From Sinosporangium album (GTDB lineage Bacteria; Actinomycetota; Actinomycetes; Streptosporangiales; Streptosporangiaceae), in NCBI RefSeq assembly GCF_900100605.1, contig NZ_FNCN01000013.1, positions 1 through 64,000 on the forward strand: a stretch of DNA of 64,000 bases, given 5' to 3'. Shown here piece by piece: positions 43,630-51,758 of this stretch; the stretch's first letter is position 1, and the number at the start of each line of letters is the position of its first letter. The notes beneath the pieces are model-generated. The model had not been told where the DNA came from, made no database searches, and saw nothing but the letters and a program-made list of their open reading frames with translations. Made by a program: the position numbers and the translations under genes.

Positions 43630-45633
43630 TCAGAGCAGGCCGCGGCGTGCCAGCAGCGGCTCGATGCGCGGGTCGCGGTCGCGGAAGTTCCTGAACGCGG
43701 TCATCGGGTCGATGCCGCCGCCCTTGGACAGCAGCTCACGGCGGAAGCGGTCGCCGCCGGCCCTGGTCAGGCCGCCGTTCTCGACGAACCACTCGACGCT
43801 GTCGGCGTCGAGGACCTCACTCCAGATGTAGGAGTAGTAGCCCGCCGCGTAGCCGCTCGACCAGATGTGGGCGAAGTAGGTGCTCCGGTAGCGCGGGGGG
43901 ACCAGCGGCAGGTCCACCCCGGCCCGCTGCAGCGCCCGCTTCTCGAACGCCTCGGCCGTGCCGGGGTCCTCCCCGGGGGCCAGCGTGTGCCACGCCCAGT
44001 CGAGCAGCGAGGCGGCGAGGTATTCGACGGTGGCGAACCCCTGGTTGAACTTCTGCGCGGCCTTCAGCCGGTCGGCGATCTCGTGGGGGAGCGGCTCGCC
44101 GGTCCGGTAGTGCTTGGCGTAGTTGGCCAGGATCTCCGGCCACAGGATCCACATCTCGTTGACCTGGCTCGGGTATTCGACGAAGTCGCGGGGCACCGCG
44201 GTGCCCGACACCCGGGGGAAGCGCACATCGGAGAACAGCCCGTGCAGCGCGTGCCCGAACTCGTGGAACATCGTCCTGACCTCTTCGAAGGTCATCAGCG
44301 TCGGCTCACCCGCCGGAGGCTTGACGATGTTGAGGTTGTTGACCACGACCGGCCGCGTGCCGAACAGCTCTGACTGCTTGACCAGGCTGCTCATCCATGC
44401 GCCGCCCCGCTTGGACTCGCGGGCGTAGAAGTCGCCGAGGAACAGCCCGAGCGGCGTGCCGTCCTCCTCGAACACCTCGAACACGAGCACGTCGGGGTGG
44501 TAGCCCGCGAGGTCGGCGCGCGGGGTGAAGGTGAGGCCGTAGAGCTTCTCGGCCGCGTAGAACACCCCGTCGCGCAGCACCCGGTCGAGCTCGAAGTACG
44601 GCCTTACCTGGCCGCTGTCGAGGTCGTAGCGGGCCTTGCGCACCTTCTCCGCGTAGAACGCCCAGTCCCACGGCGCCAGCTCGTGTCCGGCGGCCTCCCG
44701 CAGATCGGCGGCCTCCCGCTCGGCGTTGGCCACGGCCGCCGGAGTCAGCTTGGCGAGCATCTCGGTCACCGCCCGCGTGGTCGGCGCGGTCTGGTCGGCC
44801 ACCACGTATTCCGCGTGGTCGGCGTAGCCCAGCAGCCCTGCGCGCTCGGCCCGCAGCATCGCCGTGCGCACCACCAGATCGGCGTTGGAGTCGGCGCCGC
44901 GCTCGACCGAGGCCGTGTGGACGCGCTCGCGCAGCGCCCGGTCGGTCAGCGCCGCGAGCGGCGGCTGCCCGGTCGGCAGCACCAGCGTGACCACATGCCT
45001 GCCGGGCAGCCCGCGGGCCCGACCGGTCTCGGCCGCCGCCGCCACCGCGTCGGGTGACAGGCCGGAAAGCGAGGCCACGTCGTCGACCACGACGGCGGCG
45101 GCGTTGGTGTCGCTCAGCAGGTTCTGCTGGAACGTCGTGGACAGGGCCGACAGCTGCTCGTTGAGCTGCCTGAGCCGTTCCTGGTCGGCCGCCCCGAGCT
45201 CGGCCCCCGCGCGCACGAAGTCGGTGTGGTAGCGCTGGAGCAGCCAGCGCTCGCCCTCGTCTTCCGGCGGGTGCTCGTGGAGCGTCTTGATCCGCTGGAA
45301 CAGCGCCGCGTTCAGATGGACGGCGTCGGCGTGCCGCGCGAGCTCGGGCGTGACCCGCTTGTGGATCTCCTGCACGCCGGGGGTGCTGTCGGTGGCCACC
45401 TGGTTGAAGAACACCGTCGAAACCCGGTCGAGGATCTGCCCCGAGCGCTCCAGCGCCTCGATCGTGTTGGCGAAGGTCGCGGGCTCCGCGTTGTTCGCGA
45501 TCGCCTCGATCTCGGCCAGGTGCTCGGCCATGCCGCGCTCGAAGGCGGGTAGGAAGTGTTCCTCGCGGATCTCCTGGAACGGCGGGAGCCCGTAGGGCAA
45601 CGGACTGGGGGCGAAGAACGGGTTTTCGACCAA
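43630..45633 (-). CDS. M3-family metallopeptidase (oligopeptidase A / dipeptidyl carboxypeptidase type)
   Basis: 667 residues from TTG 45633, which has GAGGAG 8 nt upstream and gives MVENPFFAPSPLPYGLPPF; GTG 45642 is an alternative and the frame is open to 45720. Zinc motif HEFGH at 457-461 (FHEFGHALHGLFSDV) with the downstream Glu helix. Other family segments: NFLPAF-like FLPAFERGMAEHLAEIEAIA, YADHAEYVVADQTAPT, GAWMSSLVKQSELF. Cytoplasmic degradation of short peptides. Confidence 0.93.
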   Translation of the reverse strand: MVENPFFAPSPLPYGLPPFQEIREEHFLPAFERGMAEHLAEIEAIANNAEPATFANTIEALERSGQILDRVSTVFFNQVATDSTPGVQEIHKRVTPELARHADAVHLNAALFQRIKTLHEHPPEDEGERWLLQRYHTDFVRAGAELGAADQERLRQLNEQLSALSTTFQQNLLSDTNAAAVVVDDVASLSGLSPDAVAAAAETGRARGLPGRHVVTLVLPTGQPPLAALTDRALRERVHTASVERGADSNADLVVRTAMLRAERAGLLGYADHAEYVVADQTAPTTRAVTEMLAKLTPAAVANAEREAADLREAAGHELAPWDWAFYAEKVRKARYDLDSGQVRPYFELDRVLRDGVFYAAEKLYGLTFTPRADLAGYHPDVLVFEVFEEDGTPLGLFLGDFYARESKRGGAWMSSLVKQSELFGTRPVVVNNLNIVKPPAGEPTLMTFEEVRTMFHEFGHALHGLFSDVRFPRVSGTAVPRDFVEYPSQVNEMWILWPEILANYAKHYRTGEPLPHEIADRLKAAQKFNQGFATVEYLAASLLDWAWHTLAPGEDPGTAEAFEKRALQRAGVDLPLVPPRYRSTYFAHIWSSGYAAGYYSYIWSEVLDADSVEWFVENGGLTRAGGDRFRRELLSKGGGIDPMTAFRNFRDRDPRIEPLLARRGLL

Positions 45634-45796
45634 GGCGCGCACTCCTCGACTCGTGGAACGGCTGTCCCCAGCCTGGCACAACCCCCGACAGGACCGGCTC
45701 GCCGAAGCCGGGCCGGGCAATCGTTTTGGCCTTGAGGCTCAAGCTGGGCTATTCTTTCGGACGTCGCCAGTGAGCCCCGAAGGGGGAGCACAGCGG

Positions 45797-45871
45797 TGGG
45801 GTATGGGGTAATTGGCAGCCCAACTGATTCTGGTTCAGTTAGTCTAGGTTCGAGTCCTGGTACCCCAGCCA
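45797..45871 (+). tRNA. tRNA-Gln (CTG)
   Basis: Acceptor TGGGGTA/TACCCCA, D-arm with GGTAATTGGCAGCCC, anticodon stem ACTGA/TCAGT around the loop TTCTGGT (anticodon CTG), T-arm CTAGGTTCGAGTCCTGG, discriminator G and encoded CCA. Its 3' half is repeated at 51093, marking it as the target of a genomic island. A hairpin GGCGGATGTC/GACATCCGCC followed by TTGTCGTTTTT (from 45891) terminates it. Confidence 0.96.
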
Positions 45872-46036
45872 TTACGGCTGGTTATGAGGCGGATGTCATA
45901 AGACATCCGCCTTGTCGTTTTTCGCCGTTATCTTCCGTTGTCTTTCGCGTCATCTCCCCCCATGGCGAGACAGCGGCTTATGACGACGAGAGGACGGCCG
46001 TCCGATCGGGAGAGGGGAAACCCAGGGCGTGGCTGC
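45828..46036 (+). repeat. Left att-like direct repeat (DR1)
   Basis: From the tRNA-Gln anticodon loop through its terminator hairpin to GAGAGGGGAAACCC, this 209-bp segment matches 51093-51317. The most conserved internal stretch is GGCAGCGGCTTATGACGACG-like sequence and GAGAGGACGGCCGTCCGATC. The terminator hairpin loops differ but both stems are preserved. Confidence 0.85.
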
Positions 46037-46156
46037 GGCGGACCGGCTACCGACTATTGCAAGGGTCTCACCGATCAGAGCCCCGGGTTGTGCTCGTACC
46101 GGTACCGGAGATCCTCGCGTGAAGAAGGGCGGCCTGGGCCGGGGGCGGCAAGGGTC

Positions 46157-46500
46157 TTGGCGGAGATCCGTGTCCACCTCCTTGCCGTCCCGCCCGACGA
46201 CCATGCGGCATGGGCAGGGGTCGCCCGCGAGGCGTCCGAAGTCCTGTCGATCTGGTCCGTGGCCGTCGAGGGCGCACAACCCGGCCCGCTGGCGACCGTC
46301 GCTGATGCGCTCGCCTAGGCAGCCCGCACCCGCTACGACGAACAACCTCCGCGCCTACCTCGCCCGGGCCGTCTCCACCTTCACCAAGCAGAGCCAGACC
46401 GACTGGGACAGATCGACCTCCTCAAGCAGATACTCCACCTGATCCAGGCCACCGCGTTCTCACCAGACCGGTGGGTTGCACGAGCAAGGGATGCGGTCCA
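46157..46500 (+). pseudogene. Remnant resembling the C-terminus of an actinobacterial relaxase
   Basis: The frame LAEIRVHLLAVPPDDHAAWA, GVAREASEVLSIWSVAVEGA, QPGPLATVADALA ends at a TAG (46316) where Gln would be expected, and similar coding continues in shifted frames (AARTRYDEQPPR, YLARAVSTFTKQSQTDW, LLKQILHLIQATAF). The pattern recalls C-terminal segments of relaxases of actinobacterial conjugative elements, from memory only. 46037-46156 shows nothing recognisable. Confidence 0.4.
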
Positions 46501-46533
46501 GGTGGGCATAGGGCGGTGTCGTAGGCTTCGCGC

Positions 46534-47649
46534 ATGGCGAGGGTCCTGCACGTTGCTTCGGGCGGGGGCGGTGATGTCCTGGCGTCGGTGGGCATCCGCG
46601 CGGCGTTGGGAGATTCCAATGATCCGGGGCTGATCGCCACTTATGCGTGGGATCGTCTTCTGGCGGACCCATTGCCCGGGCCGCGTGGGTACAACGATTT
46701 CTCCAGGCTGGGTGTGATCGGTGGACGCCCTCGTCTGGTGACCTCCGAGACCAGACCAGTACCGCCGGCGGGTTCCACGCTGCCGAGGCTCGCGGGCGAA
46801 CTGGCGCACTTATTGGTGCTGTTGGACCCCCACCAGGGAGAGGTGGGGCTCGGGGAGCAACTTCGGGCGCTGATCGACGCCGAAGGCGTAGATCTGGTGC
46901 GGATCATCGACGTGGGAGGCGACATCCTGGCGCGGGGCGATGAGCCGTCGCTGCGTAGTCCGCTCGCTGACACTCTGACCCTGGCGGCCTGTGTCGGGTT
47001 GCCGGTGCCCGTCGACGTCCTGGTCGTGGGCCTCGGGTTGGATGCGGAGTTGGAGGTCGGCTACGCTCGGCGACGTCTGGGAGGTGTGCCCGTGCGGGCG
47101 GGTCGGCTCACGGTGGAGCATTTCCAGGCTATACGGCCTGCTTTCTCCTGGCATCCGTCGGAGGCTTCGGCCATGCTCGCCGCCGCCGTTCACGGGGCAC
47201 GGGGCCGAGTTGAGGTGCGTGACGCGGGTACCGCTGTCACTCTCGATGACGAGACGCCCGTCATCTATCGGGTGCCATTGGCAGATCTCGTCGACATCAG
47301 CCCTATCGCCCGGCAGATGGCGGGAACCACCGACCTCGGCCAGGTCGAACAGGTGGTTCGGCAGGTCTGTGGGTTCTGCGAGATCGACTACGAGCGGAAG
47401 AAGGCAGCAACGCTCAGTGACCGTCCCCGCAGGGAACTGGGCTTGGCCGAGTTCGGTGAACGCCTCGGACGATTCGAGGCCGAGGTCCGTGGACGTGGCG
47501 CGGATTTCGTGAGCTTTCGCCGCGTGGCCGAGCAGGTCGGGCGGCCTGCGGGCGGCTACTCGGCGATGCGTCGTCACATGATCGAAACTTGGCCCGAGCG
47601 CCATGTGTGGCCGATCTGGTCGGTCCTGCCACGCGACGACGGGCGCTGA
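46534..47649 (+). CDS. DUF1152 family protein
   Basis: 371 residues. Opens with a glycine-rich motif ARVLHVASGGGGDVLASVGI, characteristic of DUF1152, and a middle VRIIDVGGDILARGDEPSLR, SPLADTLTLAACVGLPVPVD, VLVVGLGLDAEL. No TM. Function unknown; the glycine loop suggests nucleotide or cofactor binding. TAGGCT lies 6 nt before ATG 46534 (probable leaderless start). The only gene of the island that looks fully intact; base composition is somewhat less GC-rich than the core genes. Confidence 0.75.
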   Translation: MARVLHVASGGGGDVLASVGIRAALGDSNDPGLIATYAWDRLLADPLPGPRGYNDFSRLGVIGGRPRLVTSETRPVPPAGSTLPRLAGELAHLLVLLDPHQGEVGLGEQLRALIDAEGVDLVRIIDVGGDILARGDEPSLRSPLADTLTLAACVGLPVPVDVLVVGLGLDAELEVGYARRRLGGVPVRAGRLTVEHFQAIRPAFSWHPSEASAMLAAAVHGARGRVEVRDAGTAVTLDDETPVIYRVPLADLVDISPIARQMAGTTDLGQVEQVVRQVCGFCEIDYERKKAATLSDRPRRELGLAEFGERLGRFEAEVRGRGADFVSFRRVAEQVGRPAGGYSAMRRHMIETWPERHVWPIWSVLPRDDGR

Positions 47650-47678
47650 TCTAGCCTCCGAACCATGAGGAGGCTTCG

Positions 47679-48182
47679 ATGGCCGGTGGTGAAGAGCGGA
47701 TCGGGCAGCGGATCGCCGCACTGCGGAAGATCCGTCGAATGACCCAGCGTCAGGTGGCGACCCAGGCCAACATCTCACTGAGTCTTCTTCAGAAGGTGGA
47801 GGCCGGGTCACGTGCGGCGACGCCTGTTCTCGTCGCAGCGGTCGCTCCGGTGCTTCGGGTGTCGAGCAGGGAACTCTACGGTCAGCCGTTTGTGATGGAC
47901 CAGTCTCATACGGCCATTCCCCGACTGCACGCATCATTGGCCAGGTTCGACGTTCTGATACCGCCGATGCGGCCCCCGCGTCGGGCCTACAGCCAGTTGA
48001 AGGCCGAAACGGATGAGGTCAACCGGCTGAGGCAAGCGGGAAACTACACCCAGCTCGGTGAACGGGTACCGCCCTTGCTGGATGAGATCGGTCCCTTGAT
48101 CCAAGGGGCCGTCGGGGTTGAGCGTGAACGATTGGGACACTTGCTCGCACTTCTGTATTTTGCGGCACACTCCTTGGCCTAA
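47679..48182 (+). CDS. XRE-family HTH protein, N-terminal part (gene cut by premature stop)
   Basis: 167 residues from ATG 47679 with GAGGAGG 6 nt upstream. HTH: IGQRIAALRKIRRMTQRQVA, TQANISLSLLQKVEAGSRAA, followed by the first TPR-like helices (YSQLKAETDEVNRLRQAGNY, LLALLYFAAHSLA). TAA at 48180 stands where actinobacterial homologues continue with Lys; the same frame resumes immediately with KLGHDQLATLAEDRMVWAA. A DNA-binding fragment could still be made. Confidence 0.75.
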   Translation: MAGGEERIGQRIAALRKIRRMTQRQVATQANISLSLLQKVEAGSRAATPVLVAAVAPVLRVSSRELYGQPFVMDQSHTAIPRLHASLARFDVLIPPMRPPRRAYSQLKAETDEVNRLRQAGNYTQLGERVPPLLDEIGPLIQGAVGVERERLGHLLALLYFAAHSLA

Positions 48183-48770
48183 AAGCTCGGCCATGACCAG
48201 TTGGCGACGCTCGCTGAAGACCGGATGGTGTGGGCGGCGAACATCTCATCTGATCCGGCGATGATTGCCACAGCCAACTGGGCGCGCTGCACGACTTTCA
48301 TGGCGACCGGTGATTACCGGCTGGGTCTCAGGCTTTTGTCTGACACCCGAAACTTCCTGGTTCGCGAACTGAACGACGACGATCGCGACGTCCTGAGCGT
48401 GTACGGTGGGCTCCACCTGCGGGAAGGGGTAATGGCGGCACGGTCGGGAGACTCGGACGCTGCCTGGAGCCACCTTGACGAGGCGCGCGAGTGCGTCCGG
48501 CGCGGCGCCTCCGACGCCAACGATCCTTACCAGCTCACCTGCGCGCCGATCAACTCCGCGATCGTGGCGGTGGCCGTTGCCGTGGAGCTCGGAGACGCAG
48601 ATGAGGCGATCCGCCGTTCGCAGTGCGTACATATCCCTCGTGGGTTCCCAGCCGTCCGCGCGAGCCACCACCACATTGATCTTGCGCGCGCCCACCTGTG
48701 GAAAGGGGATCGCCGCCGCGCTCTGGAGTCGCTTCTCCGGGCAGAGCAGTACGCACCTCAGCAGATCCGG
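48183..48770 (+). pseudogene. C-terminal TPR half of the XRE regulator, separated by a stop and 3'-truncated
   Basis: In frame with the preceding gene: LAEDRMVWAANISSDPAMIA, TANWARCTTFMATGDYRLGL, YGGLHLREGVMAARSGDSDA, ASHHHIDLARAHLWKGDRRR, ALESLLRAEQYAPQQIR. This is the usual TPR sensor of actinobacterial XRE regulators. After APQQIR (about 48770) homology stops and the DNA continues, in another frame, with the interior of the next gene, indicating a deletion junction. Confidence 0.7.
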
Positions 48771-50737
48771 CACTGCACACGTGGTGGCACCTGCGCAAGA
48801 CACCCGCTTGGCGGCTTTGCTACCAGCCGGCCCGCCCCCACACGACAGTGATCGACGAACTGCTCGCTGCCATGACGGCCGAGGGGCAGCTCGCGCGCTG
48901 GACTCGCGGCATCTATGAACCCGAGACCGTCGCGTTCGGCGGCCCGACCGGGATGGACGTCGCGCACATGCTCTTCCACGACGACAGCCGCCACTGCCTC
49001 GCTCGCGCGAGCGGCTCGCCCGCCGCCCTGGGGCGGCGGGAAACCACCGTCCTGCTGTTCAGCTCGATGCTGCGCGCCGCCGGACTGGACTGGTTCGAGC
49101 AGGGCGACGTCTGGGCCAAGGTGGCATCGCTGCGGGCCGTCGCCCACCGTGATGCCGACCTTCGGCACACCGAGAAGCTGGGTCGGGCCATACGGCGGTT
49201 GATGACCGTTGACCCGCGTGGCGTGCCCGACCTGGTGCCCCCGACCTGGTGGTCGGCGTTCGACACGGTCGGACGCCACCTTGCCGCGCTCACCTGTGAC
49301 GGGCACCTGGAACGAGGGTTGCGCGCGGTCCTGGCGCACCACTTCATTTTCCACGCCAACCGAGCCGGTCTGTCTGGCGACGACCAGGCCACCCTCGCCG
49401 CGCTGGCCGTCAACACCGTCTTCCACAACACTCCCGCGCAGCGGGCCACAACCATCGTCGACCCCGTTAAGGTTCCCGCAATGACGAGCACGTTCAGTGA
49501 CACTTCCATCAGCTCTGGCGACTCCGCGCACGCACTTCGCGCCAAGCTCACCGACCAGCTCATCGCTGGCGGAGCTATCCGCACCGACGCCGTCGAGGGC
49601 GCGTTCCGGCAGGTTCCCCGCGAGGTGTTCCTACCTGGCGTCCCGGTGGCCGACGCCTACGCCAACGACGCCGTCTACACCAAACACGAGGCCGACGGCA
49701 CCCGCATCAGCGCCGCATCCCAGCCCAAGATCGTCGCGATGATGCTCCACCAACTCGACATCCAGCCCGGCCAGCGCATCCTCGAACTTGGCGCGGCCAC
49801 CGGCTATAACGCCGCGTTGATGGCGGTCCTGGCAGGCCCCACCGGACACGTCACCACCATCGACATCGACGACGACCTCGTCGCCGGCGCCCGCGCGCAC
49901 CTTGCCGCCGCCGGAATCGACAACGTCACGACCATCGTCGGTGACGGCGCATTCGGCCACCCCGAGGCCGCCCCCTATGACCGTGTCATCGCCACCGTCG
50001 GCGCCTACGAGGTCCCCGCCGCCTGGCTGGAACAACTCGCACCCGGCGGACGTCTGGTCGCCCCGGTGCGCTTGGCGGGCGTCGCCTCCCGCAGCATCGT
50101 GTTCACTCGTGACCACGATGGGTGGAGCAGTATCCGTAGCGAGATGGCGGTGTTCATGCCGCTGCGCGGCCTCGGCGACGACGCCCGCCGCGTCATCGAC
50201 CTCACTGGCACCGGTGAAGTGACGCTGCAAACCCACAAGGACAACATCCACGCCACCGACTCGGACACGCTCACCGGGATCTTCGACACACCGGCCGAGA
50301 CGGTCTGGACCGGCGTGCATTTCTTCGCGCGGGAGTCCTTCGAGTGGCTGGACCTGTGGCTGTCCTGCCACCTGCCCAACCCCCTCATGCGGATGGAAGT
50401 CGCCCCCACGGCCAAGGACAGCGGCCTGGTCCGGCCGATGTTCCCCACTGTCGCGATGGCCACCACCTCGGCCGACGGCAGCCTTGCCTACCTGACCATC
50501 CGCACAGCCGAACCCGGCCCCGACGGCAACCGACGCTACGAGGTTGGTGTCATCGGCCACGGCCCCGGCGGACACGACCTCGCGAAGCAAGTTGCGGCGG
50601 AGACCGCCACCTGGGACCAGGGGTTCCGCTCCAGCACCGCCCACTTCGCTATCCCTGACACTCCTGCTCTGGCCACCGAGCCCGGCCGCGTGGTCTTGGA
50701 CCGCCCCCGCCAGCCCATGACCGTCACTTGGACGTGA
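48698..50737 (+). CDS. FxLD-system-type methyltransferase with thiopeptide-type N-terminal domain, 5'-truncated
   Basis: Open frame of 679 residues; real homology starts at about 48773 (HTWWHLRKTPAWRLCYQPAR). Residues ~26-220 look like the thiopeptide-type bacteriocin biosynthesis (LanB C-terminal) domain: GQLARWTRGIYEPETVAFGG, GMDVAHMLFHDDSRHCLARA, MLRAAGLDWFEQGDVWAKVA. Residues ~280-560 are protein-L-isoaspartate methyltransferase-like: FRQVPREVFLPGV, YTKHEADGTRISAASQPKIV, SAM motif ILELGAATGYNAALMAVLAG. Proteins with this fusion are known as methyltransferases of FxLD lanthipeptide systems. The first ~70 bp of the frame belong to the XRE-TPR gene in another frame. GTG 48848 is a possible internal start. 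Confidence 0.7.
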   Translation: MERGSPPRSGVASPGRAVRTSADPALHTWWHLRKTPAWRLCYQPARPHTTVIDELLAAMTAEGQLARWTRGIYEPETVAFGGPTGMDVAHMLFHDDSRHCLARASGSPAALGRRETTVLLFSSMLRAAGLDWFEQGDVWAKVASLRAVAHRDADLRHTEKLGRAIRRLMTVDPRGVPDLVPPTWWSAFDTVGRHLAALTCDGHLERGLRAVLAHHFIFHANRAGLSGDDQATLAALAVNTVFHNTPAQRATTIVDPVKVPAMTSTFSDTSISSGDSAHALRAKLTDQLIAGGAIRTDAVEGAFRQVPREVFLPGVPVADAYANDAVYTKHEADGTRISAASQPKIVAMMLHQLDIQPGQRILELGAATGYNAALMAVLAGPTGHVTTIDIDDDLVAGARAHLAAAGIDNVTTIVGDGAFGHPEAAPYDRVIATVGAYEVPAAWLEQLAPGGRLVAPVRLAGVASRSIVFTRDHDGWSSIRSEMAVFMPLRGLGDDARRVIDLTGTGEVTLQTHKDNIHATDSDTLTGIFDTPAETVWTGVHFFARESFEWLDLWLSCHLPNPLMRMEVAPTAKDSGLVRPMFPTVAMATTSADGSLAYLTIRTAEPGPDGNRRYEVGVIGHGPGGHDLAKQVAAETATWDQGFRSSTAHFAIPDTPALATEPGRVVLDRPRQPMTVTWT

Positions 50738-51086
50738 CACTCGTGCATCCCACCGGCCCATTCGCCCGCCGCTTCCCGCTGGTCGCCCGGACCCGTCCGG
50801 CCTGCGTTCCGCTGGAGCGGCGGGTTGCCTACCTGTGCGACGTGCAGCCCAGGCCGAAGGTGCCGACGACCTCACCGAAGCTGCCGCCGTGCATAACCAG
50901 GCGGCGCTCATCGCCTCCGACTGTGGACTGCCCGACCTCGCCCGGCGCTGGTGCCACCAACAAGCCGACATCCACATGCGCGCTCACCCGCTGAACGCGC
51001 AGAACACGCGCCTTGTCGCCAACGTGGAGAGCATCATGACATCGAAGACGCACGGCCGCACGAATTCCGAGCGCGATCTCCGCTGA
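50734..51086 (+). pseudogene. Frameshifted remnant of a helical (TPR-like) accessory gene
   Basis: GTG 50734 overlaps the methyltransferase stop. The first frame gives FARRFPLVARTRPACVPLER, RVAYLCDV; after ~50835 a different frame continues AAQAEGADDLTEAAAVHNQA, ALIASDCGLPDLARRWCHQQ, ADIHMRAHPL, ending at 51086 beside the att repeat. The HNQAALIASDCGLPDLAR block is typical of a family often adjacent to FxLD-like loci in actinomycetes (from memory). Truncated at the 3' end. Confidence 0.5.
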
Positions 51087-51092
51087 CTCAGG

Positions 51093-51317
51093 TTCTGGTT
51101 CAGTTAGTCTAGGTTTGAGTCCTGGTATCCCAGCCATTTCGGCTGGTTATGAGGCGGATGTCTTCTTTGAGACATCCGCCTTTGTTATTTTTCGCCGCTA
51201 TCTTCCGTTGCCTTTCGCGTTATCTCCCCACCATGGCGAGGCAGCGGCTTATGACGACGAGAGGACGGCCGTCCGATCGGGAGAGGGGAAACCCGAGGAA
51301 CCCGGGGCGTGGCTGCG
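51093..51317 (+). repeat. Right att-like direct repeat (DR2) with tRNA-Gln 3' fragment
   Basis: 51093-51136 repeats the last 44 nt of tRNA-Gln with changes in the T-loop (TTTGAG for TTCGAG) and acceptor (TATCCCA for TACCCCA), so it is not a functional tRNA end. It continues with a terminator hairpin (GGCGGATGTC... then TTTGTTATTTTT) and about 130 bp matching DR1. 51318-51530 holds no gene; a possible promoter TTGAGC...TAGAGT near 51394-51420 may serve the tRNA-Glu genes. Confidence 0.85.
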
Positions 51318-51530
51318 CCCCGCCCGAGACCGCTCCTGGGCCGTGGCGGATGCCTATCGGCGGGGCCTGCTCGGTTGAGTTGTCGTTTGTTGAGCACTCT
51401 GGAGGTGCGGTAGAGTTACTGCCGTTGCCGGGGAGGTCCGGTGATCCCCACCCAGTGAGATCACTCCCGCCCCGTGTGGCCGTCGCCCCGTGTGACAGTC
51501 GCGAGTGATCGCGGCAATCGTAAGTGACAA

Positions 51531-51606
51531 GGTCCCGTCGTCTAGTGGCCCAGGACGCCGCCCTCTCAAGGCGGTAGCGCCGGTTCGAATCCGGTCGGGA
51601 CTACCA
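51531..51606 (+). tRNA. tRNA-Glu (CTC), copy 1
   Basis: Acceptor GGTCCCG/CGGGACT (G-U at 1:72), D-arm GTCTAGTGGCCCAGGAC, anticodon stem CCGCC/GGCGG around CTCTCAA (anticodon CTC), T-arm GCCGGTTCGAATCCGGT, A discriminator and CCA at 51604-51606. Confidence 0.95.
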
Positions 51607-51627
51607 CTTTGTCACTTCATTAGGCAT

Positions 51628-51703
51628 GGCTCCGTCGTCTAGCGGCCTAGGACGCTGCCCTCTCAAGGCAGTAGCGCCGGTTCGAATCCGGTCGGGGCTA
51701 CCA
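51628..51703 (+). tRNA. tRNA-Glu (CTC), copy 2
   Basis: Acceptor GGCTCCG/CGGGGCT, D-arm GTCTAGCGGCCTAGGAC, anticodon stem CTGCC/GGCAG around CTCTCAA, identical T-arm to copy 1, CCA at 51701-51703. Compensatory acceptor and anticodon-stem changes relative to copy 1 show both are maintained. Same anticodon as copy 1, 21 bp downstream. Confidence 0.95.
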
Positions 51704-51708
51704 TCGCG

Positions 51709-51734
51709 AAACCCCAGGGTGATCCCTGGGGTTT
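51709..51734 (+). terminator. Terminator of the tRNA-Glu pair
   Basis: AAACCCCAGGG (51709-51719) pairs with CCCTGGGGTTT (51724-51734) across TGAT. Confidence 0.85.
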
Positions 51735-51758
51735 CCGCTTTCCCTGAGGCGTTGTGCC

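Larger units (their letters stand above)
45869..51136. mobile_element. Decayed genomic island between tRNA-Gln and tRNA-Glu genes
   Basis: About 5.3 kb bounded by tRNA-Gln 3' sequences in direct orientation (intact tRNA left, 44-nt fragment right), the classical footprint of tRNA-targeted integration. The content is accessory: a relaxase-like remnant, a DUF1152 gene, a broken XRE-TPR regulator and a truncated RiPP methyltransferase. No integrase, excisionase or Rep gene is visible, so it should be immobile. In other actinomycetes gltX, tRNA-Gln and tRNA-Glu lie together, consistent with insertion here. Confidence 0.75.

Noticed and set aside
51093-51136. Second tRNA-Gln
   Set aside because: Only the 3' 44 nt are present, with mutations in the T-loop and acceptor; it is an att-type fragment.
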